From assembly GCA_003224085.1 (NCBI GenBank), contig QHYK01000049.1:62001-126000 (forward strand): a stretch of 64,000 nt of DNA, written 5' to 3'. The notes beneath the pieces are model-generated. The model was not told the DNA's origin. It was given only the letters and a program-made list of their open reading frames with translations, and did not search any database. The position numbers and the translations under genes are program-made. This DNA is from Acidobacteriota bacterium (lineage in GTDB: Bacteria > Acidobacteriota > Terriglobia > Acidiferrales > UBA7541). Positions 41,900-50,699 of this stretch are shown here, one piece after another. The first letter of the stretch is position 1, and the number at the start of each line of letters is the position of its first letter.

Positions 41900-43252
41900 A
41901 TGAGGATCAATCGTCGCGAATTGCTGAGAACTGCAGGGCTGGCCTCGGGCGCCCTGATGTTCGGAGCCGCCTGCCGCACACAGAGCCAACGATTTGTTTC
42001 GGCAACTCTACCGATCCTGCCCGATCCCACAACTTCCGGGATCGAGCACATCGTAGTGGTGACGATGGAAAACCGAAGCTTCGATCACTTTCTGGGCTGG
42101 CTTCCCAATGCCGACGGCATGCAAGCCGGTTTAACGTATACGGACAGCAGCGGCGTCTTGCATCCGACGTATTCGCTCTCAGGTGATAACACCGGCTGCC
42201 CGCATCCCGATCCCGACCATTCCTACAGCGGCGGGCGCGTGGAATACGACAACGGCGCGATGGATGGTTTTCTCCGTGCTGGAAGCAACGACGTGTACTG
42301 CATTGGTTATTATGGCCAAGCGGACATTCCGTTTTATGCCGCGCTGGCGCAAAACTATACGGTCTGCGATCGCTACTTTGCTTCGATTCTCGGCCCAACG
42401 TTTCCGAATCGCCTTTTTCTCCACGCCGCCCAAACGGATCGCCTGAGCAATACCACTGACTTCAGTTCTTTGCCCACGATTTGGGACGAACTTGCCGCCG
42501 CCGGCGTGAGCGGCGCTTACTACTATTCGAACGTGCCGTTCCTGGCGCTGTGGGGAACGAAGTATCTCGGGATATCGAAGCTCTATGACGAGTTTCTCGC
42601 GGCTGCGGGTGCGGGAACTCTTCCCGCTGTTTCTTTCGTGGACCCCCAATACACCGTTCTGGATGATGGCACAGGGAACGACGACCACCCGCACGCGGAC
42701 ATTCGCGAAGGTGATCAATTCCTGCACCGGACATTCCAAGCCGTCGCGAACGGGCCGAAGTGGGCGAACACGGTGTTTATTGTGAACTTCGACGAGTGGG
42801 GCGGCTTTTTCGAACACGTCACGCCGCCGCGCGCCACCGCGGCCAATCAAGTGGATACCGACACGGTGGATGGAAAAACGCTGCTGGGCATGCGCGTGCC
42901 CACGGTCGTCGCTTCACCGTTCACAAAAGGGAACCCCAATAATCCGGTAGTGAACGATTTGGTGTTCGATCACACTTCCGTGCTGAAGCTGATTGAATGG
43001 CGCTGGGGGCTAGCGCCGCTGACGCCCCGTGATGCCAGCAACGACATCCAAAATTTGGCGTACACAATGAATTTCAGCCGACCCGACGCCTCGGTGCCAA
43101 GTTTACCCTCTCCGGTAACTCCGCTGATTGCCGCACCGTGCCTGCAAAACTTGGTTGGAGGCTTTTTGCGTAGCGGCGGTTCATTCTCTTTGTCCGAGTG
43201 GCAGCAACTGAGCCAGACCGCGGCCAGCCTCGGTTTTCCGCTTATCTGGTAA
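41900..43252 (+). CDS. Tat-exported phospholipase C/phosphoesterase-family protein
   Basis: The 450-residue protein carries a Tat signal (RINRRELLRTAGLASGALMF). It then matches the PF04185 phosphoesterase family: HIVVVTMENRSFDHFLGWLP (the metal/active-site start), DRYFASILGPTFPNRLF and VNFDEWGGFFEHVTPP. These enzymes are phospholipases C or acid phosphatases (AcpA-like). AGGGGG lies upstream of the ATG at 41900. It probably acts in the periplasm or outside to release phosphate. Confidence 0.9.
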   Translation: MRINRRELLRTAGLASGALMFGAACRTQSQRFVSATLPILPDPTTSGIEHIVVVTMENRSFDHFLGWLPNADGMQAGLTYTDSSGVLHPTYSLSGDNTGCPHPDPDHSYSGGRVEYDNGAMDGFLRAGSNDVYCIGYYGQADIPFYAALAQNYTVCDRYFASILGPTFPNRLFLHAAQTDRLSNTTDFSSLPTIWDELAAAGVSGAYYYSNVPFLALWGTKYLGISKLYDEFLAAAGAGTLPAVSFVDPQYTVLDDGTGNDDHPHADIREGDQFLHRTFQAVANGPKWANTVFIVNFDEWGGFFEHVTPPRATAANQVDTDTVDGKTLLGMRVPTVVASPFTKGNPNNPVVNDLVFDHTSVLKLIEWRWGLAPLTPRDASNDIQNLAYTMNFSRPDASVPSLPSPVTPLIAAPCLQNLVGGFLRSGGSFSLSEWQQLSQTAASLGFPLIW

Positions 43253-43323
43253 TTTGCCGCGCGCCGCAAAGCGGCGCCCTCCCTCACGGGCTGCCGGAAC
43301 GAAGAATCGCGAAAAGCCGCAGG

Positions 43324-44682
43324 CTAGCTCGTTTTGCGAATGGAGATTGCCCCGTAGCTGGTCTTCAGTGTGATTTTCGGGCCACTGCCCTTGCCATATT
43401 TTCCTTCTAAATGCGAATCGCCGCCGGTGGTTGTCTGTTTCAGCGAATCCGCAGAAAACTCGGAATCGATGTCGCAGGAGTGGCAGTCGGCCGCGATGTC
43501 GAAGCTGGAAGATTCGGGAAGGCTCAAAGTAATGGGCGAGGAGGAGTTAGTAATCTCGATGGTTTCCTTGGGCGGAAGCGAAAAGCGCACTTCGACGTTG
43601 CCGTTGCGATTGTCCAGTTTCACTTTGCCGCCGGCATTTTCGACGGAAATGTCGTAGGAATTCGTGCGCAGGTTGAGATTGCCGGGCGCGTCGGCGATTT
43701 CGATGTTTCCGGAGCCAGTTTCCATGTGGCCGGCGAGCTGCGTGAGCGTGAGATCGGTACGCTGGGAGACGAAGCGCACGCCTTTGGCAATTTTGTCGGC
43801 GCGGATGGGACCAAAGAATTCTCCGTCAATGGTCAGCCGGCCTGTCGCTGACGACACATTGATTTCCCGGCCGTAGCCGGAAATCTTCACGTTGCCCTTG
43901 GCATCAGAGACGTTCACATTGCCTCTTTGGGTTTCCACGGTCACGTCGCCAGCCGTGTCGCGAACCTCGACATCGCCTCTCGTAGTGTTGACGACCACGG
44001 GCTTGCCCATGTCGGACACGGTCACATCTCCCCGATCGTTGCGAACCGTAAGCGAGGCGTTTTTCGGTACGGCAATGTCTAAATCCAGGCTAACGCGCGA
44101 GTCGCCTCTGCCCGCGTTCACCGGCTGAACGTCATATCCGTCGCCGTTTTTCGTGATTTGGACGGAGACGGCCGAAGAAATGTGTTCGGCATCGGTCTCA
44201 CTCCAAGCCTTGACCTTTTTCTTGCCGTCCACATGGATTTGTGCATCGTCTCCGGAGCGCACACTGACGTTGCCGCGAGCGTTGTGAATGGTGATTCGCG
44301 CATCGGCAGGAACGGGCCTCGGTTCCGCGATGAGGTCGAAGTCGAAGGTTTCGCCCCCCGAGGGCCAGTCCACCACTGTTCCCGGGATGCGGCTTTTTGC
44401 AAAGTCGACGGCCGCAACAAAGCCAAGAAGCGAAAGCAGGCCAATGACAAGCAGAACCTCGCCGCCAGAAATCGGCGAAGCGCTCGGTTGGCCTGAGCGG
44501 CTGGCTACAGCCCGCTCGTAGAGTTTGATGGCGCCCCAAGAGATGATCAGAAGAGGCCACCAACGCCACAGAAGATGGGGAATATCCAAGCCGCGATAGT
44601 TGTGCACCAAGATGAGCAGGCCAACAAAAATCAGGGCTAGACCAGGAAAGAGCGATCGGCGGGGTGGGAGAGCATTGGCCAT
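43324..44682 (-). CDS. Membrane-anchored DUF4097-type beta-helix protein
   Basis: The 452-residue protein has two or three N-terminal hydrophobic segments (FPGLALIFVGLLILVH, VLLVIGLLSLLGFVAAV), as in LiaI/LiaF-type membrane proteins. A long run of short repeated beta-strands follows (NDRGDVTVSDMGKPVVVNTTRGDVEVRDT, QRGNVNVSDAKGNVKI), the DUF4097 putative-adhesin pattern. It is the last gene of the sigma-factor operon, only 6 bases after the upstream stop. An envelope-stress role is inferred. Confidence 0.8.
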   Translation of the reverse strand: MANALPPRRSLFPGLALIFVGLLILVHNYRGLDIPHLLWRWWPLLIISWGAIKLYERAVASRSGQPSASPISGGEVLLVIGLLSLLGFVAAVDFAKSRIPGTVVDWPSGGETFDFDLIAEPRPVPADARITIHNARGNVSVRSGDDAQIHVDGKKKVKAWSETDAEHISSAVSVQITKNGDGYDVQPVNAGRGDSRVSLDLDIAVPKNASLTVRNDRGDVTVSDMGKPVVVNTTRGDVEVRDTAGDVTVETQRGNVNVSDAKGNVKISGYGREINVSSATGRLTIDGEFFGPIRADKIAKGVRFVSQRTDLTLTQLAGHMETGSGNIEIADAPGNLNLRTNSYDISVENAGGKVKLDNRNGNVEVRFSLPPKETIEITNSSSPITLSLPESSSFDIAADCHSCDIDSEFSADSLKQTTTGGDSHLEGKYGKGSGPKITLKTSYGAISIRKTS

Positions 44683-44688
44683 CGAGGG

Positions 44689-44976
44689 CTAGCGCGCCTG
44701 TCCTTGACCGGCATAAGGATTTTGCGGCGGAGGGGGCGCAGCTGCCGGCGCCGGTGGAACCGAATCCGAAACGTGGCCCTCAGTCGAAGCAAGGGCACTC
44801 GCGAGACTGATCAAGCCGATCACGATCAGTATGACGGGAAACGTATTCCCAAAGGAAAAGTATCCGCCGCGAAGCTGGTCGAGGAGAAACAAGATGCCCA
44901 GAGTCACAAGGATCGCCGGGCCCATGAGGCCCCGAATGGCACACTGCGGGCAATTGCAACGAACGCGATCACTCAT
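44689..44976 (-). CDS. Small LiaI/LiaF-like membrane protein
   Basis: The 95-residue protein has an N-terminal CNCPQC dithiol motif, two transmembrane segments (GPAILVTLGILFLLDQL, FPVILIVIGLISLASALA) and a proline-rich tail. This two-helix form is that of the LiaI-LiaF transmembrane region. It lies 26 bases after the B-box gene and 6 bases before the DUF4097 gene in the same operon. Confidence 0.75.
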   Translation of the reverse strand: MSDRVRCNCPQCAIRGLMGPAILVTLGILFLLDQLRGGYFSFGNTFPVILIVIGLISLASALASTEGHVSDSVPPAPAAAPPPPQNPYAGQGQAR

Positions 44977-45002
44977 CGAGATTCATCTTCTCCAATCCCG
45001 CC

Positions 45003-45647
45003 TCAAGGGCGGCCCAGCCGGTTGCGAAACATAAGCACACCTACGCCTATCAGAACCAATGGCCAAAGCCGAAAAATTCGATAAATCGGAACAAAATTGT
45101 TTAGGAGAAACAGAACGCCCAGCCCAATCAGAATCATCGGTCCAATAGGGCGGTTCTTGCTCCAGGATTCCAGTGGATCGAAAGGAGTTTCGCCCATGTT
45201 TTTGGCTTTCGCTACACGCATGGCATCAAAGGCCATATAAAGGATGAAACCCGTCAGAAGAAGGCTAAGCACGAGCTGCCCGCTGTCGCCAACGTAATCG
45301 CTATTCAGGCCAACAATGATGGAAATGAATACGACAATATGAATCAGCGCTTTGTTGTATTCCCCGTTGTAAACCGCGCCGAGCCCGGGGAAAAGACCGA
45401 GGACAAAAGCAACGCCAGGACTGCCTGGCGAGCGAGTAGGCGCAGGCGGAAGCGGCAAAGCGCCCGCAGGCGGAACGGCCCCGCCCGCCGCCGCTGACGG
45501 CGCTCCGGGAATTCCCATGATGCTGGCTAGGCAATCTTCGCAGTAAAGAACATCGCGCACCGGGCGCACGCACGTTGAGCACATAGGCTTGCCGCAGTTG
45601 CGGCAGTAACCGACAGCGTCCACATCGGAATGGACGGCACACTTCAT
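45003..45647 (-). CDS. B-box zinc-finger membrane protein
   Basis: The 214-residue protein begins with a B-box-type zinc finger: CAVHSDVDAVGYCRNCGKPMC, then YCEDC. Membrane segments follow (GVAFVLGLFPGLGAVY, LIHIVVFISIIVGL, LVLSLLLTGFILYMAFD) and a LiaF-like end (GPMILIGLGVLFLLNNFVPI). Its ATG overlaps the anti-sigma stop (ATGA) and GGAG precedes it. It may sense or transduce envelope signals; the zinc finger faces the cytoplasm. Confidence 0.8.
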   Translation of the reverse strand: MKCAVHSDVDAVGYCRNCGKPMCSTCVRPVRDVLYCEDCLASIMGIPGAPSAAAGGAVPPAGALPLPPAPTRSPGSPGVAFVLGLFPGLGAVYNGEYNKALIHIVVFISIIVGLNSDYVGDSGQLVLSLLLTGFILYMAFDAMRVAKAKNMGETPFDPLESWSKNRPIGPMILIGLGVLFLLNNFVPIYRIFRLWPLVLIGVGVLMFRNRLGRP

Positions 45648-46327
45648 GGCACTCTCCTGTCCGCCAGTGAGCCGCTCAAGACCGGGAATTCGCAAGCGAG
45701 CACGCGGAGATTTCTGCCAATTTCATTCGCGCGGTTCTGCTGCTTCGGGGAAGACGGATTCGTATTGTCGGTGCTGCCCGGCTCCTTCTTGGGAGAGGAC
45801 TGGGGAATCGTTTCTTCGCGCAGAGCGGGGTTTTGCTCCGTTTCATTGATGCGCGACTGAATTTCGTACACCACCCGCAGATCGCTGACGAATTTCGCGC
45901 TGCGGGCGTAGATCAGATGGATCCGGCTGTCCGCATTGCGGTAAATCGTTGCGGGAGCAAGGTCGGCCAGCTTGGGCTTGCGCCAGTTGAAGCCTGAGGC
46001 CGTCAGCAGCAGGATGAACGTGGCTGCTACCGAGACGGCGCTGTAGACAAAGCGCGGCGATTGCAAGCCACGCAGCCAGCGTTTTGCGTTGCGCCAGGTT
46101 TCTGGGCCTTGGGTGACAGTAAGGATCGAGTTCACGAGCCGCGGAGAAGGCTCGACCTGCTCGAGCTTGCGCAAACTGCCGAGGAGATGTGAAACGCTCG
46201 CAACCAGCGGAGTGCAGCGCGCACACGCGTTCACATGGAGATCGAACGCGGCTTGCTCGGCGGGTTCGAGAAGGCCGTCGAGGTAGTCGCTCAAACGCGC
46301 TTCGGTTTGTTCGCAAGTCCAAGTCAT
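45644..46327 (-). CDS. Anti-sigma factor with zf-HC2 (ZAS) motif
   Basis: The 227-residue protein has the zinc anti-sigma motif HVNACARC (HxxxCxxC) after a MTWTCEQTEARLSDYLDG start. A membrane segment follows (FVYSAVSVAATFILLLTASGF) and a periplasmic part (YARSAKFVSDLRVVYEI). It should hold the ECF sigma factor encoded just upstream until released by a signal. Gap to the sigma gene is 43 bases; it overlaps the next gene by 4 bases. Confidence 0.88.
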   Translation of the reverse strand: MTWTCEQTEARLSDYLDGLLEPAEQAAFDLHVNACARCTPLVASVSHLLGSLRKLEQVEPSPRLVNSILTVTQGPETWRNAKRWLRGLQSPRFVYSAVSVAATFILLLTASGFNWRKPKLADLAPATIYRNADSRIHLIYARSAKFVSDLRVVYEIQSRINETEQNPALREETIPQSSPKKEPGSTDNTNPSSPKQQNRANEIGRNLRVLACEFPVLSGSLADRRVP

Positions 46328-46370
46328 AGCCCTGCTCCGCCGCTCGCTCCGAAAGTGTTCACCACAGATC

Positions 46371-46940
46371 TCATGACGGGCGCACTCCCATCTGCTGGAG
46401 GATCCTGGCCAGTTCGATTCGTCCGCGATTGATGCGTGACTTCACCGTTCCTTCCGGCACCGCCAAGACCCTCTGAATCTCGCTGTACTCCAATTGCTGC
46501 AGGTCGCGCAATATGACCGCCTCGCGCAACTCCGGCGAAAGCCGCGTTAGCGCGCTTTGCACTTGCCCGCTCAGTTCGCCAATCAAGGCCTGCTCATCGG
46601 GCCTGCGCGCTACCGACTCCTTGTTCTCCACAACGGGCATGGCATCGTCGAGGGAGTCCGTCATGCGATCCCTCTTCGTTCTACGGTAATGGTCAATCAA
46701 CAAATTGCGCGTCACGCTGGTCATCCATGTTGCGAAACCGCCATAAGCCGACCGATAACTCCCCAAAGTTCGGTAGACCCGGAGGAACACGTCCTGCGTC
46801 AGGTCCTCGGCTTCCGTACGGTTGCCGGTGAACCGGTAGCAGATGTTAAGGATGCGCCGCGTATGCCGACGCACAAGTTCCTCCCAGGCCGACCCGTCGC
46901 CCTGGAGGCATTGCTGGACAAGTTGGGCGTCCTGCTCCAA
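46371..46940 (-). CDS. ECF RNA polymerase sigma factor
   Basis: The 189-residue protein has region 2 (LVRRHTRRILNICYRFTGNRTEAEDLTQDVFLRVYRTL) and region 4 (RLSPELREAVILRDLQQLEYSEI, VPEGTVKSRINRGR). It heads the five-gene operon with its anti-sigma factor. The start is a TTG with GAGG about 10 bases upstream; a stop codon just before removes any longer start. It is likely autoregulated, but no promoter motif was identified. Confidence 0.92.
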   Translation of the reverse strand: MEQDAQLVQQCLQGDGSAWEELVRRHTRRILNICYRFTGNRTEAEDLTQDVFLRVYRTLGSYRSAYGGFATWMTSVTRNLLIDHYRRTKRDRMTDSLDDAMPVVENKESVARRPDEQALIGELSGQVQSALTRLSPELREAVILRDLQQLEYSEIQRVLAVPEGTVKSRINRGRIELARILQQMGVRPS

Positions 46941-47141
46941 CGTATCATCAGCCTCTAAACCTACTTACGGTGCAAGGCGTGTCTGCGAGCCGGCTTCTCT
47001 TTCAAAAAACCGCTGGCAGTCCATCCCGGCCTGCCAACTATGGAACGAAAACTGCTAGTAAAATGTTCCCTCTGAATTCGACCGTCATTGGCAGGCATCT
47101 TACTCAGGGCATGAGACTTCCACAAGGGGCGGCCACCCAGT
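46941..47141. other. Intergenic region
   Basis: Upstream of the sigma factor gene. Nothing recognisable beyond the minus-strand promoter that must lie here. Confidence 0.4.
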
Positions 47142-47487
47142 TCAGGGTAAGGCCGCCAGCAGCGCTTCAATAGGGGCGTTGTCGCCGAAGGTCTTGCTGC
47201 CATGCTCGAACCGGTCCACGTCACCGGGGCCGAAGACAAAACTACCGCCCAACTGAAAAAGATTTCGCCCGAGCTTATGATTCGAATGCCCGGCGGCTTT
47301 AGCGCGAGCGCGCGCCTCGGCATTGTCGCTTCGCAGCAAGTGAAGCAAGTTAGCGCTTTTGAGCTCCATGGCGGAATAGGCTTCACGCTTCTCGTCAATC
47401 AGCAGGGGAAAGGTAATGCCCGTTTCCTTGCGGAAAGCGCCTGCATACACGCGATCACCAAGTTCAGCGTATTACCGAGCAAAACCG
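47142..47487 (-). pseudogene. Remnant of a peroxiredoxin-like (AhpC/TSA) gene
   Basis: The minus strand encodes YAGAFRKETGITFPLLIDEKREAY and further on QLGGSFVFGP, then NAPIEALLAALP. This is the pattern of the C-terminal half of peroxiredoxin-like AhpC/TSA_2 proteins. Just upstream the frame meets a TAA; the fitting piece (VLLGNT) lies in another frame. The N-terminal half with the active Cys is missing. A frameshift and truncation indicate a pseudogene. The full-length original is not in the window. Confidence 0.5.
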
Positions 47488-47692
47488 GCACAGGAATGGG
47501 GAGAGCCGGTTGGACAGGAAGCATGGTGAAGCAAGCGTAGGTTCCCGACGCCGGAGAGATACTCTGGATCGAGTTTTCACTACAGGTGGGCCGGTTGATC
47601 AATAACGGAAACGAATCGGAACGCTAATCGTACTCTGACATACCAGAGCCAAACTTGACGCGATGAAGTGCTCCGGATAGTCTGGCCAGCGG

Positions 47693-48781
47693 ATGCAAAC
47701 ATCATCGAGGAAAGTTCTGATTGTCCTGGCCGGTCTGATCCTGGCCGGGTTTGTTGTTTATCAGTCCTTCGGATTCATTCATAAAGCCAATTTCAGCGGA
47801 GAAAAACTGTTGCACGCCGTCGCGGGGGCAAAAGTCTCGCTGCTGCTGCTGTCCGTCGTCGTGATTTATGTCTGCTATGCCTTCCGAGCGCTGCGCTGGC
47901 AATTATTTCAAGGCAATCTCGGGTCTTCCCGTTTTTGGATTATCTACAAAATGACGCTTGCGGGATTCGCGGCCATTTTCATCCTGGGACGGCCCGGGGA
48001 ACCTGTTCGGCCTTTGTTGCTCTCTCGAAAAGAGAAGCTGCCTTTTGCAGATATGTTCGGCATTTACGCTCTGGAAAGAATATTTGACTTCGCGAGCACC
48101 GCCGTAATTGCGGCCTTGGCTCTGTTTTTTGTCAAATCGAACGGAGGCGCTGGGGACACCATGACGGCCCTGGGAGCAGCGGCAAAAACAGCAGCCGTTA
48201 TGCTATTTGCCGGAGTGGCCGGCGCCGTGATGTTTCTGGTGTATTTGCGACTGCATGGCACAGCGGCATTGGAAAGACGGCTCCAGGGCTGGCGCGAAAC
48301 ACACGGTTGGCGGCGATCCCTTGGAGGAATATTGCTTGGCTTCGTCCGGGGAGTCCAGGCCATCCGCAACACGGGCGAGCTGTTGCTAGCGGTTTTGTAT
48401 TCCGGCGTTCATTGGTTTCTTGTGCTGCTGGTGTATTACTGGGGGTCCCGCAGTTTTGGGGGAAGACTCGGAATGCTGAGCCTGGGCGAGGTGATGCTGG
48501 TCATGGCCTTCTCGCTCGTTGGCTCCGTTGCGCAATTGCCAGCGGTCGGCGGAGGTGCGCAGCTGGCCTCCGCGCTTGTGTTTACGAAGATATTTGGGGT
48601 AGAAACGGAACCGGCAACCGCCGCCGCCATTGTTATCTGGCTGATTGGTTTCGCGGCGTGCTGTTTTGCGGGTGTGCCGTTGCTGATTCAAGAAGGGTTG
48701 TCGCTCGGAAAATTGCGCGAACTTGCACAGGAAAAAGACCGGGAGGGCGAAGCAGCCCGACAAGGAGACCCAGCCTCGTGA
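47693..48781 (+). CDS. Lysylphosphatidylglycerol synthase/flippase-like membrane protein
   Basis: The 362-residue protein has about eight transmembrane segments and matches the LPG synthase transmembrane region (UPF0104): YAFRALRWQLF, then RPGEPVRPLLLSRKEK and YALERIFD. Members act as lipid flippases or are involved in hopanoid and glycolipid transport. The C-terminal synthase domain is absent. It ends overlapping nrdR (GTGA). The start lacks a good ribosome site. Confidence 0.85.
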   Translation: MQTSSRKVLIVLAGLILAGFVVYQSFGFIHKANFSGEKLLHAVAGAKVSLLLLSVVVIYVCYAFRALRWQLFQGNLGSSRFWIIYKMTLAGFAAIFILGRPGEPVRPLLLSRKEKLPFADMFGIYALERIFDFASTAVIAALALFFVKSNGGAGDTMTALGAAAKTAAVMLFAGVAGAVMFLVYLRLHGTAALERRLQGWRETHGWRRSLGGILLGFVRGVQAIRNTGELLLAVLYSGVHWFLVLLVYYWGSRSFGGRLGMLSLGEVMLVMAFSLVGSVAQLPAVGGGAQLASALVFTKIFGVETEPATAAAIVIWLIGFAACCFAGVPLLIQEGLSLGKLRELAQEKDREGEAARQGDPAS

Positions 48782-49245
48782 AGTGTCCTTTTTGCGCGCA
48801 CCTGGATGACAAAGTAATCGACTCACGCGAAGGCCGCGGCGGCGATACCATTCGCCGCCGGCGCGAGTGTCTGAAGTGCGGCCGCCGCTTCACCACGTAT
48901 GAGCGCATCGACGAAATCCCCTACATGGTCATCAAGAAAGACGGGCGGCGCGAGCGATTCGAACGGCAAAAGATTTTGCAGGGCCTTCTGAAGGCTAGCG
49001 AGAAGCGCCCCGTGGCCACCCCGAAATTGGAAAGCCTCGTGGACGAAGTGGAGGCTGTGGTGCACGAATCGACCGAGCGCGAACTGACGACCACGGAAAT
49101 CGGCGGAATGATCATGCTTAAGCTGAAAAAGCTCGACAAGGTGGCCTACGTGCGCTTCGCCTCGGTCTACCTGGATTTCAAGGACGTTCAAGAATTCATG
49201 ACCGAACTGAGAAACCTGCTGAAAGATCACGCGGTGAAGAAGTGA
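48778..49245 (+). CDS. nrdR: Transcriptional repressor NrdR
   Basis: NrdR represses ribonucleotide reductase genes when its ATP-cone binds ATP/dATP. The 155-residue protein has the zinc ribbon CPFCAHLDDKVIDSREG and CLKCGRRFTTYER. The ATP-cone follows (VIKKDGRRERFERQKILQGL). The GTG at 48778 overlaps the upstream stop by 4 bases with AAGGAG upstream. Length is typical. Confidence 0.95.
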   Translation: MKCPFCAHLDDKVIDSREGRGGDTIRRRRECLKCGRRFTTYERIDEIPYMVIKKDGRRERFERQKILQGLLKASEKRPVATPKLESLVDEVEAVVHESTERELTTTEIGGMIMLKLKKLDKVAYVRFASVYLDFKDVQEFMTELRNLLKDHAVKK

Positions 49246-49246
49246 T

Positions 49247-49524
49247 CGGAGACCAGAGATCGGAGCTCAGTTCAGAGCAAGTTCTTCTATTGTTAGAGTG
49301 TGAGAAACAACCGGCCGAGTCACGGGCCCAATATGGCCGAGCCACCGACGGTAAAGCACTTGAAGATCTGAAAGAGGTCTATTGATTTGGCAGAGGCTTC
49401 GTACAAGGCTTCGGCCCACTTCCCTCATGGAGAACGTTTTGGGCTTGTAGCGCAGATTCAGCGGGCAGCGTTAGCCCGATTGGTGACACAACGGCCTTGT
49501 CTAATTTCAGATCTCTGTTCTCCG
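49247..49524. repeat. Inverted repeat pair enclosing a gene remnant
   Basis: CGGAGACCAGAGATC at 49247-49261 is matched, inverted, at 49510-49524 (GATCTCTGTTCTCCG), 13 of 15 bases identical. The 250 bases between hold the four-helix-bundle remnant. Similar GGAGATCAGA runs occur at 11590-11610. The arrangement recalls a miniature mobile element or recombined repeat, but no target-site duplication was found. Confidence 0.4.
49353..49493 (+). pseudogene. Remnant of a four-helix-bundle (IVS-type) protein gene
   Basis: One frame reads ALEDLKEVY then stops; a shifted frame reads DLAEASYKASAHFPHGERFG and LVAQIQRAA. That is the core of the small four-helix-bundle proteins (23S intervening-sequence type), usually ...FEDLxVWQxAxxLxxxVYxxTxxFPxxExFGLxxQIRRAAVSI. 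Another shift continues SVSPIGD. Two frameshifts and no start mark it as decayed. The call is from pattern only. Confidence 0.5.
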
Positions 49525-49534
49525 GTCTTCCGCA

Positions 49535-50467
49535 TCAGCGCGGCCAGACGCCGGCGGTGAAGGACTTGATGGTCTGGAAGCCGAGCTTCTCGTAGAGTTG
49601 CACGGCTGTCCGATTTTCCGATGTGACCGTGAGTGTCAGCTCCCGGAATTTCATCGAGCGCAGCGCCTCCGCGGACGTTTGCATGAGCATGCGGCCGGTC
49701 CCGTGCCCCTGAAATCCAGGCAGGACACAGATCTGCGTGGTGTGACCCACGCCGGAGGAAACTTCACTAGTCAGCACCGCAGCTACGAGGTCATCGCTGC
49801 CCGGGTCGTGAAGGACAAAAGACGCGCCGGGAACGAACTGGCCGCATCCCGGCAGCAGGATAATGTTCTTTAAGAATTTCAGCGCGCCCGTACGGCTGCG
49901 GTATTGGTCGTTGATTTCGCCGTCTACGTGATTCGCATAGGCCAGGTAAATGAGCTTTGCGCAGGGTTCGAAGTAACGGTCGTTCCAACGCGCAAGGCGC
50001 AAGCTCCCGGAAGCGCCCGCCTTCGACTCCGCCATTCTGTGCAAATCCAAAAGCATGAATTGGCGCGTGTAGAGACGGAAACCATGGCTGAGCAGCGGCG
50101 GATCCACCGGGCCGCTAAAGGGCATGAGTTGCGCTTCGATGCGCATCAAATGCGGAATGGCCCGCATCGAGAAGAGCATTTCCTCCAGCAGCCTTCGTCC
50201 TAAAGCTTCCTGGGCGAACTTGCACGAGACATACAAACCGCCGATGAGGCCTTTCTGTTCTTCCAGGACGTAGAAGGAGTAGCCCGCCGCGGTGCCGCCT
50301 TCGAAAGCCACGCAGCCGGCAAGCGCCCGGGCTTCCATGAAGCGCTTGATCAGTTCGAGGGCACCGCGATAGTCCCAATGCAGTTCATCGCGCCAGTGCC
50401 GCGCCTCTTCCTCGAGGAGCGGTTCGATCTGGCGTACGGTGGTCTGGCGCAAGTCGACGATGTTCAT
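49535..50467 (-). CDS. GNAT-family N-acetyltransferase, two-domain
   Basis: The 310-residue protein has a C-terminal GNAT core: ICVLPGFQGHGTGRMLMQTSAEA, with the acetyl-CoA loop QGHGTGR, and ENRTAVQLYEKLGF. The N-terminal half also looks GNAT-like (AGYSFYVLEEQKGLIGGLYV). The substrate is unknown. The ATG at 50467 is preferred over a longer in-frame start. Confidence 0.85.
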   Translation of the reverse strand: MNIVDLRQTTVRQIEPLLEEEARHWRDELHWDYRGALELIKRFMEARALAGCVAFEGGTAAGYSFYVLEEQKGLIGGLYVSCKFAQEALGRRLLEEMLFSMRAIPHLMRIEAQLMPFSGPVDPPLLSHGFRLYTRQFMLLDLHRMAESKAGASGSLRLARWNDRYFEPCAKLIYLAYANHVDGEINDQYRSRTGALKFLKNIILLPGCGQFVPGASFVLHDPGSDDLVAAVLTSEVSSGVGHTTQICVLPGFQGHGTGRMLMQTSAEALRSMKFRELTLTVTSENRTAVQLYEKLGFQTIKSFTAGVWPR

Positions 50468-50699
50468 GGGTGCTCGGATTTGGTGAGCCCCTGCCAGGCT
50501 GCCTCTATCATAGCCGATTCGCGCGCGGGCGGTGGGAAAGGCCCTGGGCGCAGCTGATACGAATCCGACACAAAGGTAAAGGCTTCCCGCTGCGCGCAAA
50601 AGACGTTGTGCTACGATGTGGCCATCAAGGAAGGTGTCGAACTAAAAAAGAGAGGAACTAAACGCAAGAGGGCCGCAAACCCAGCGGCTCAAGCGACGC

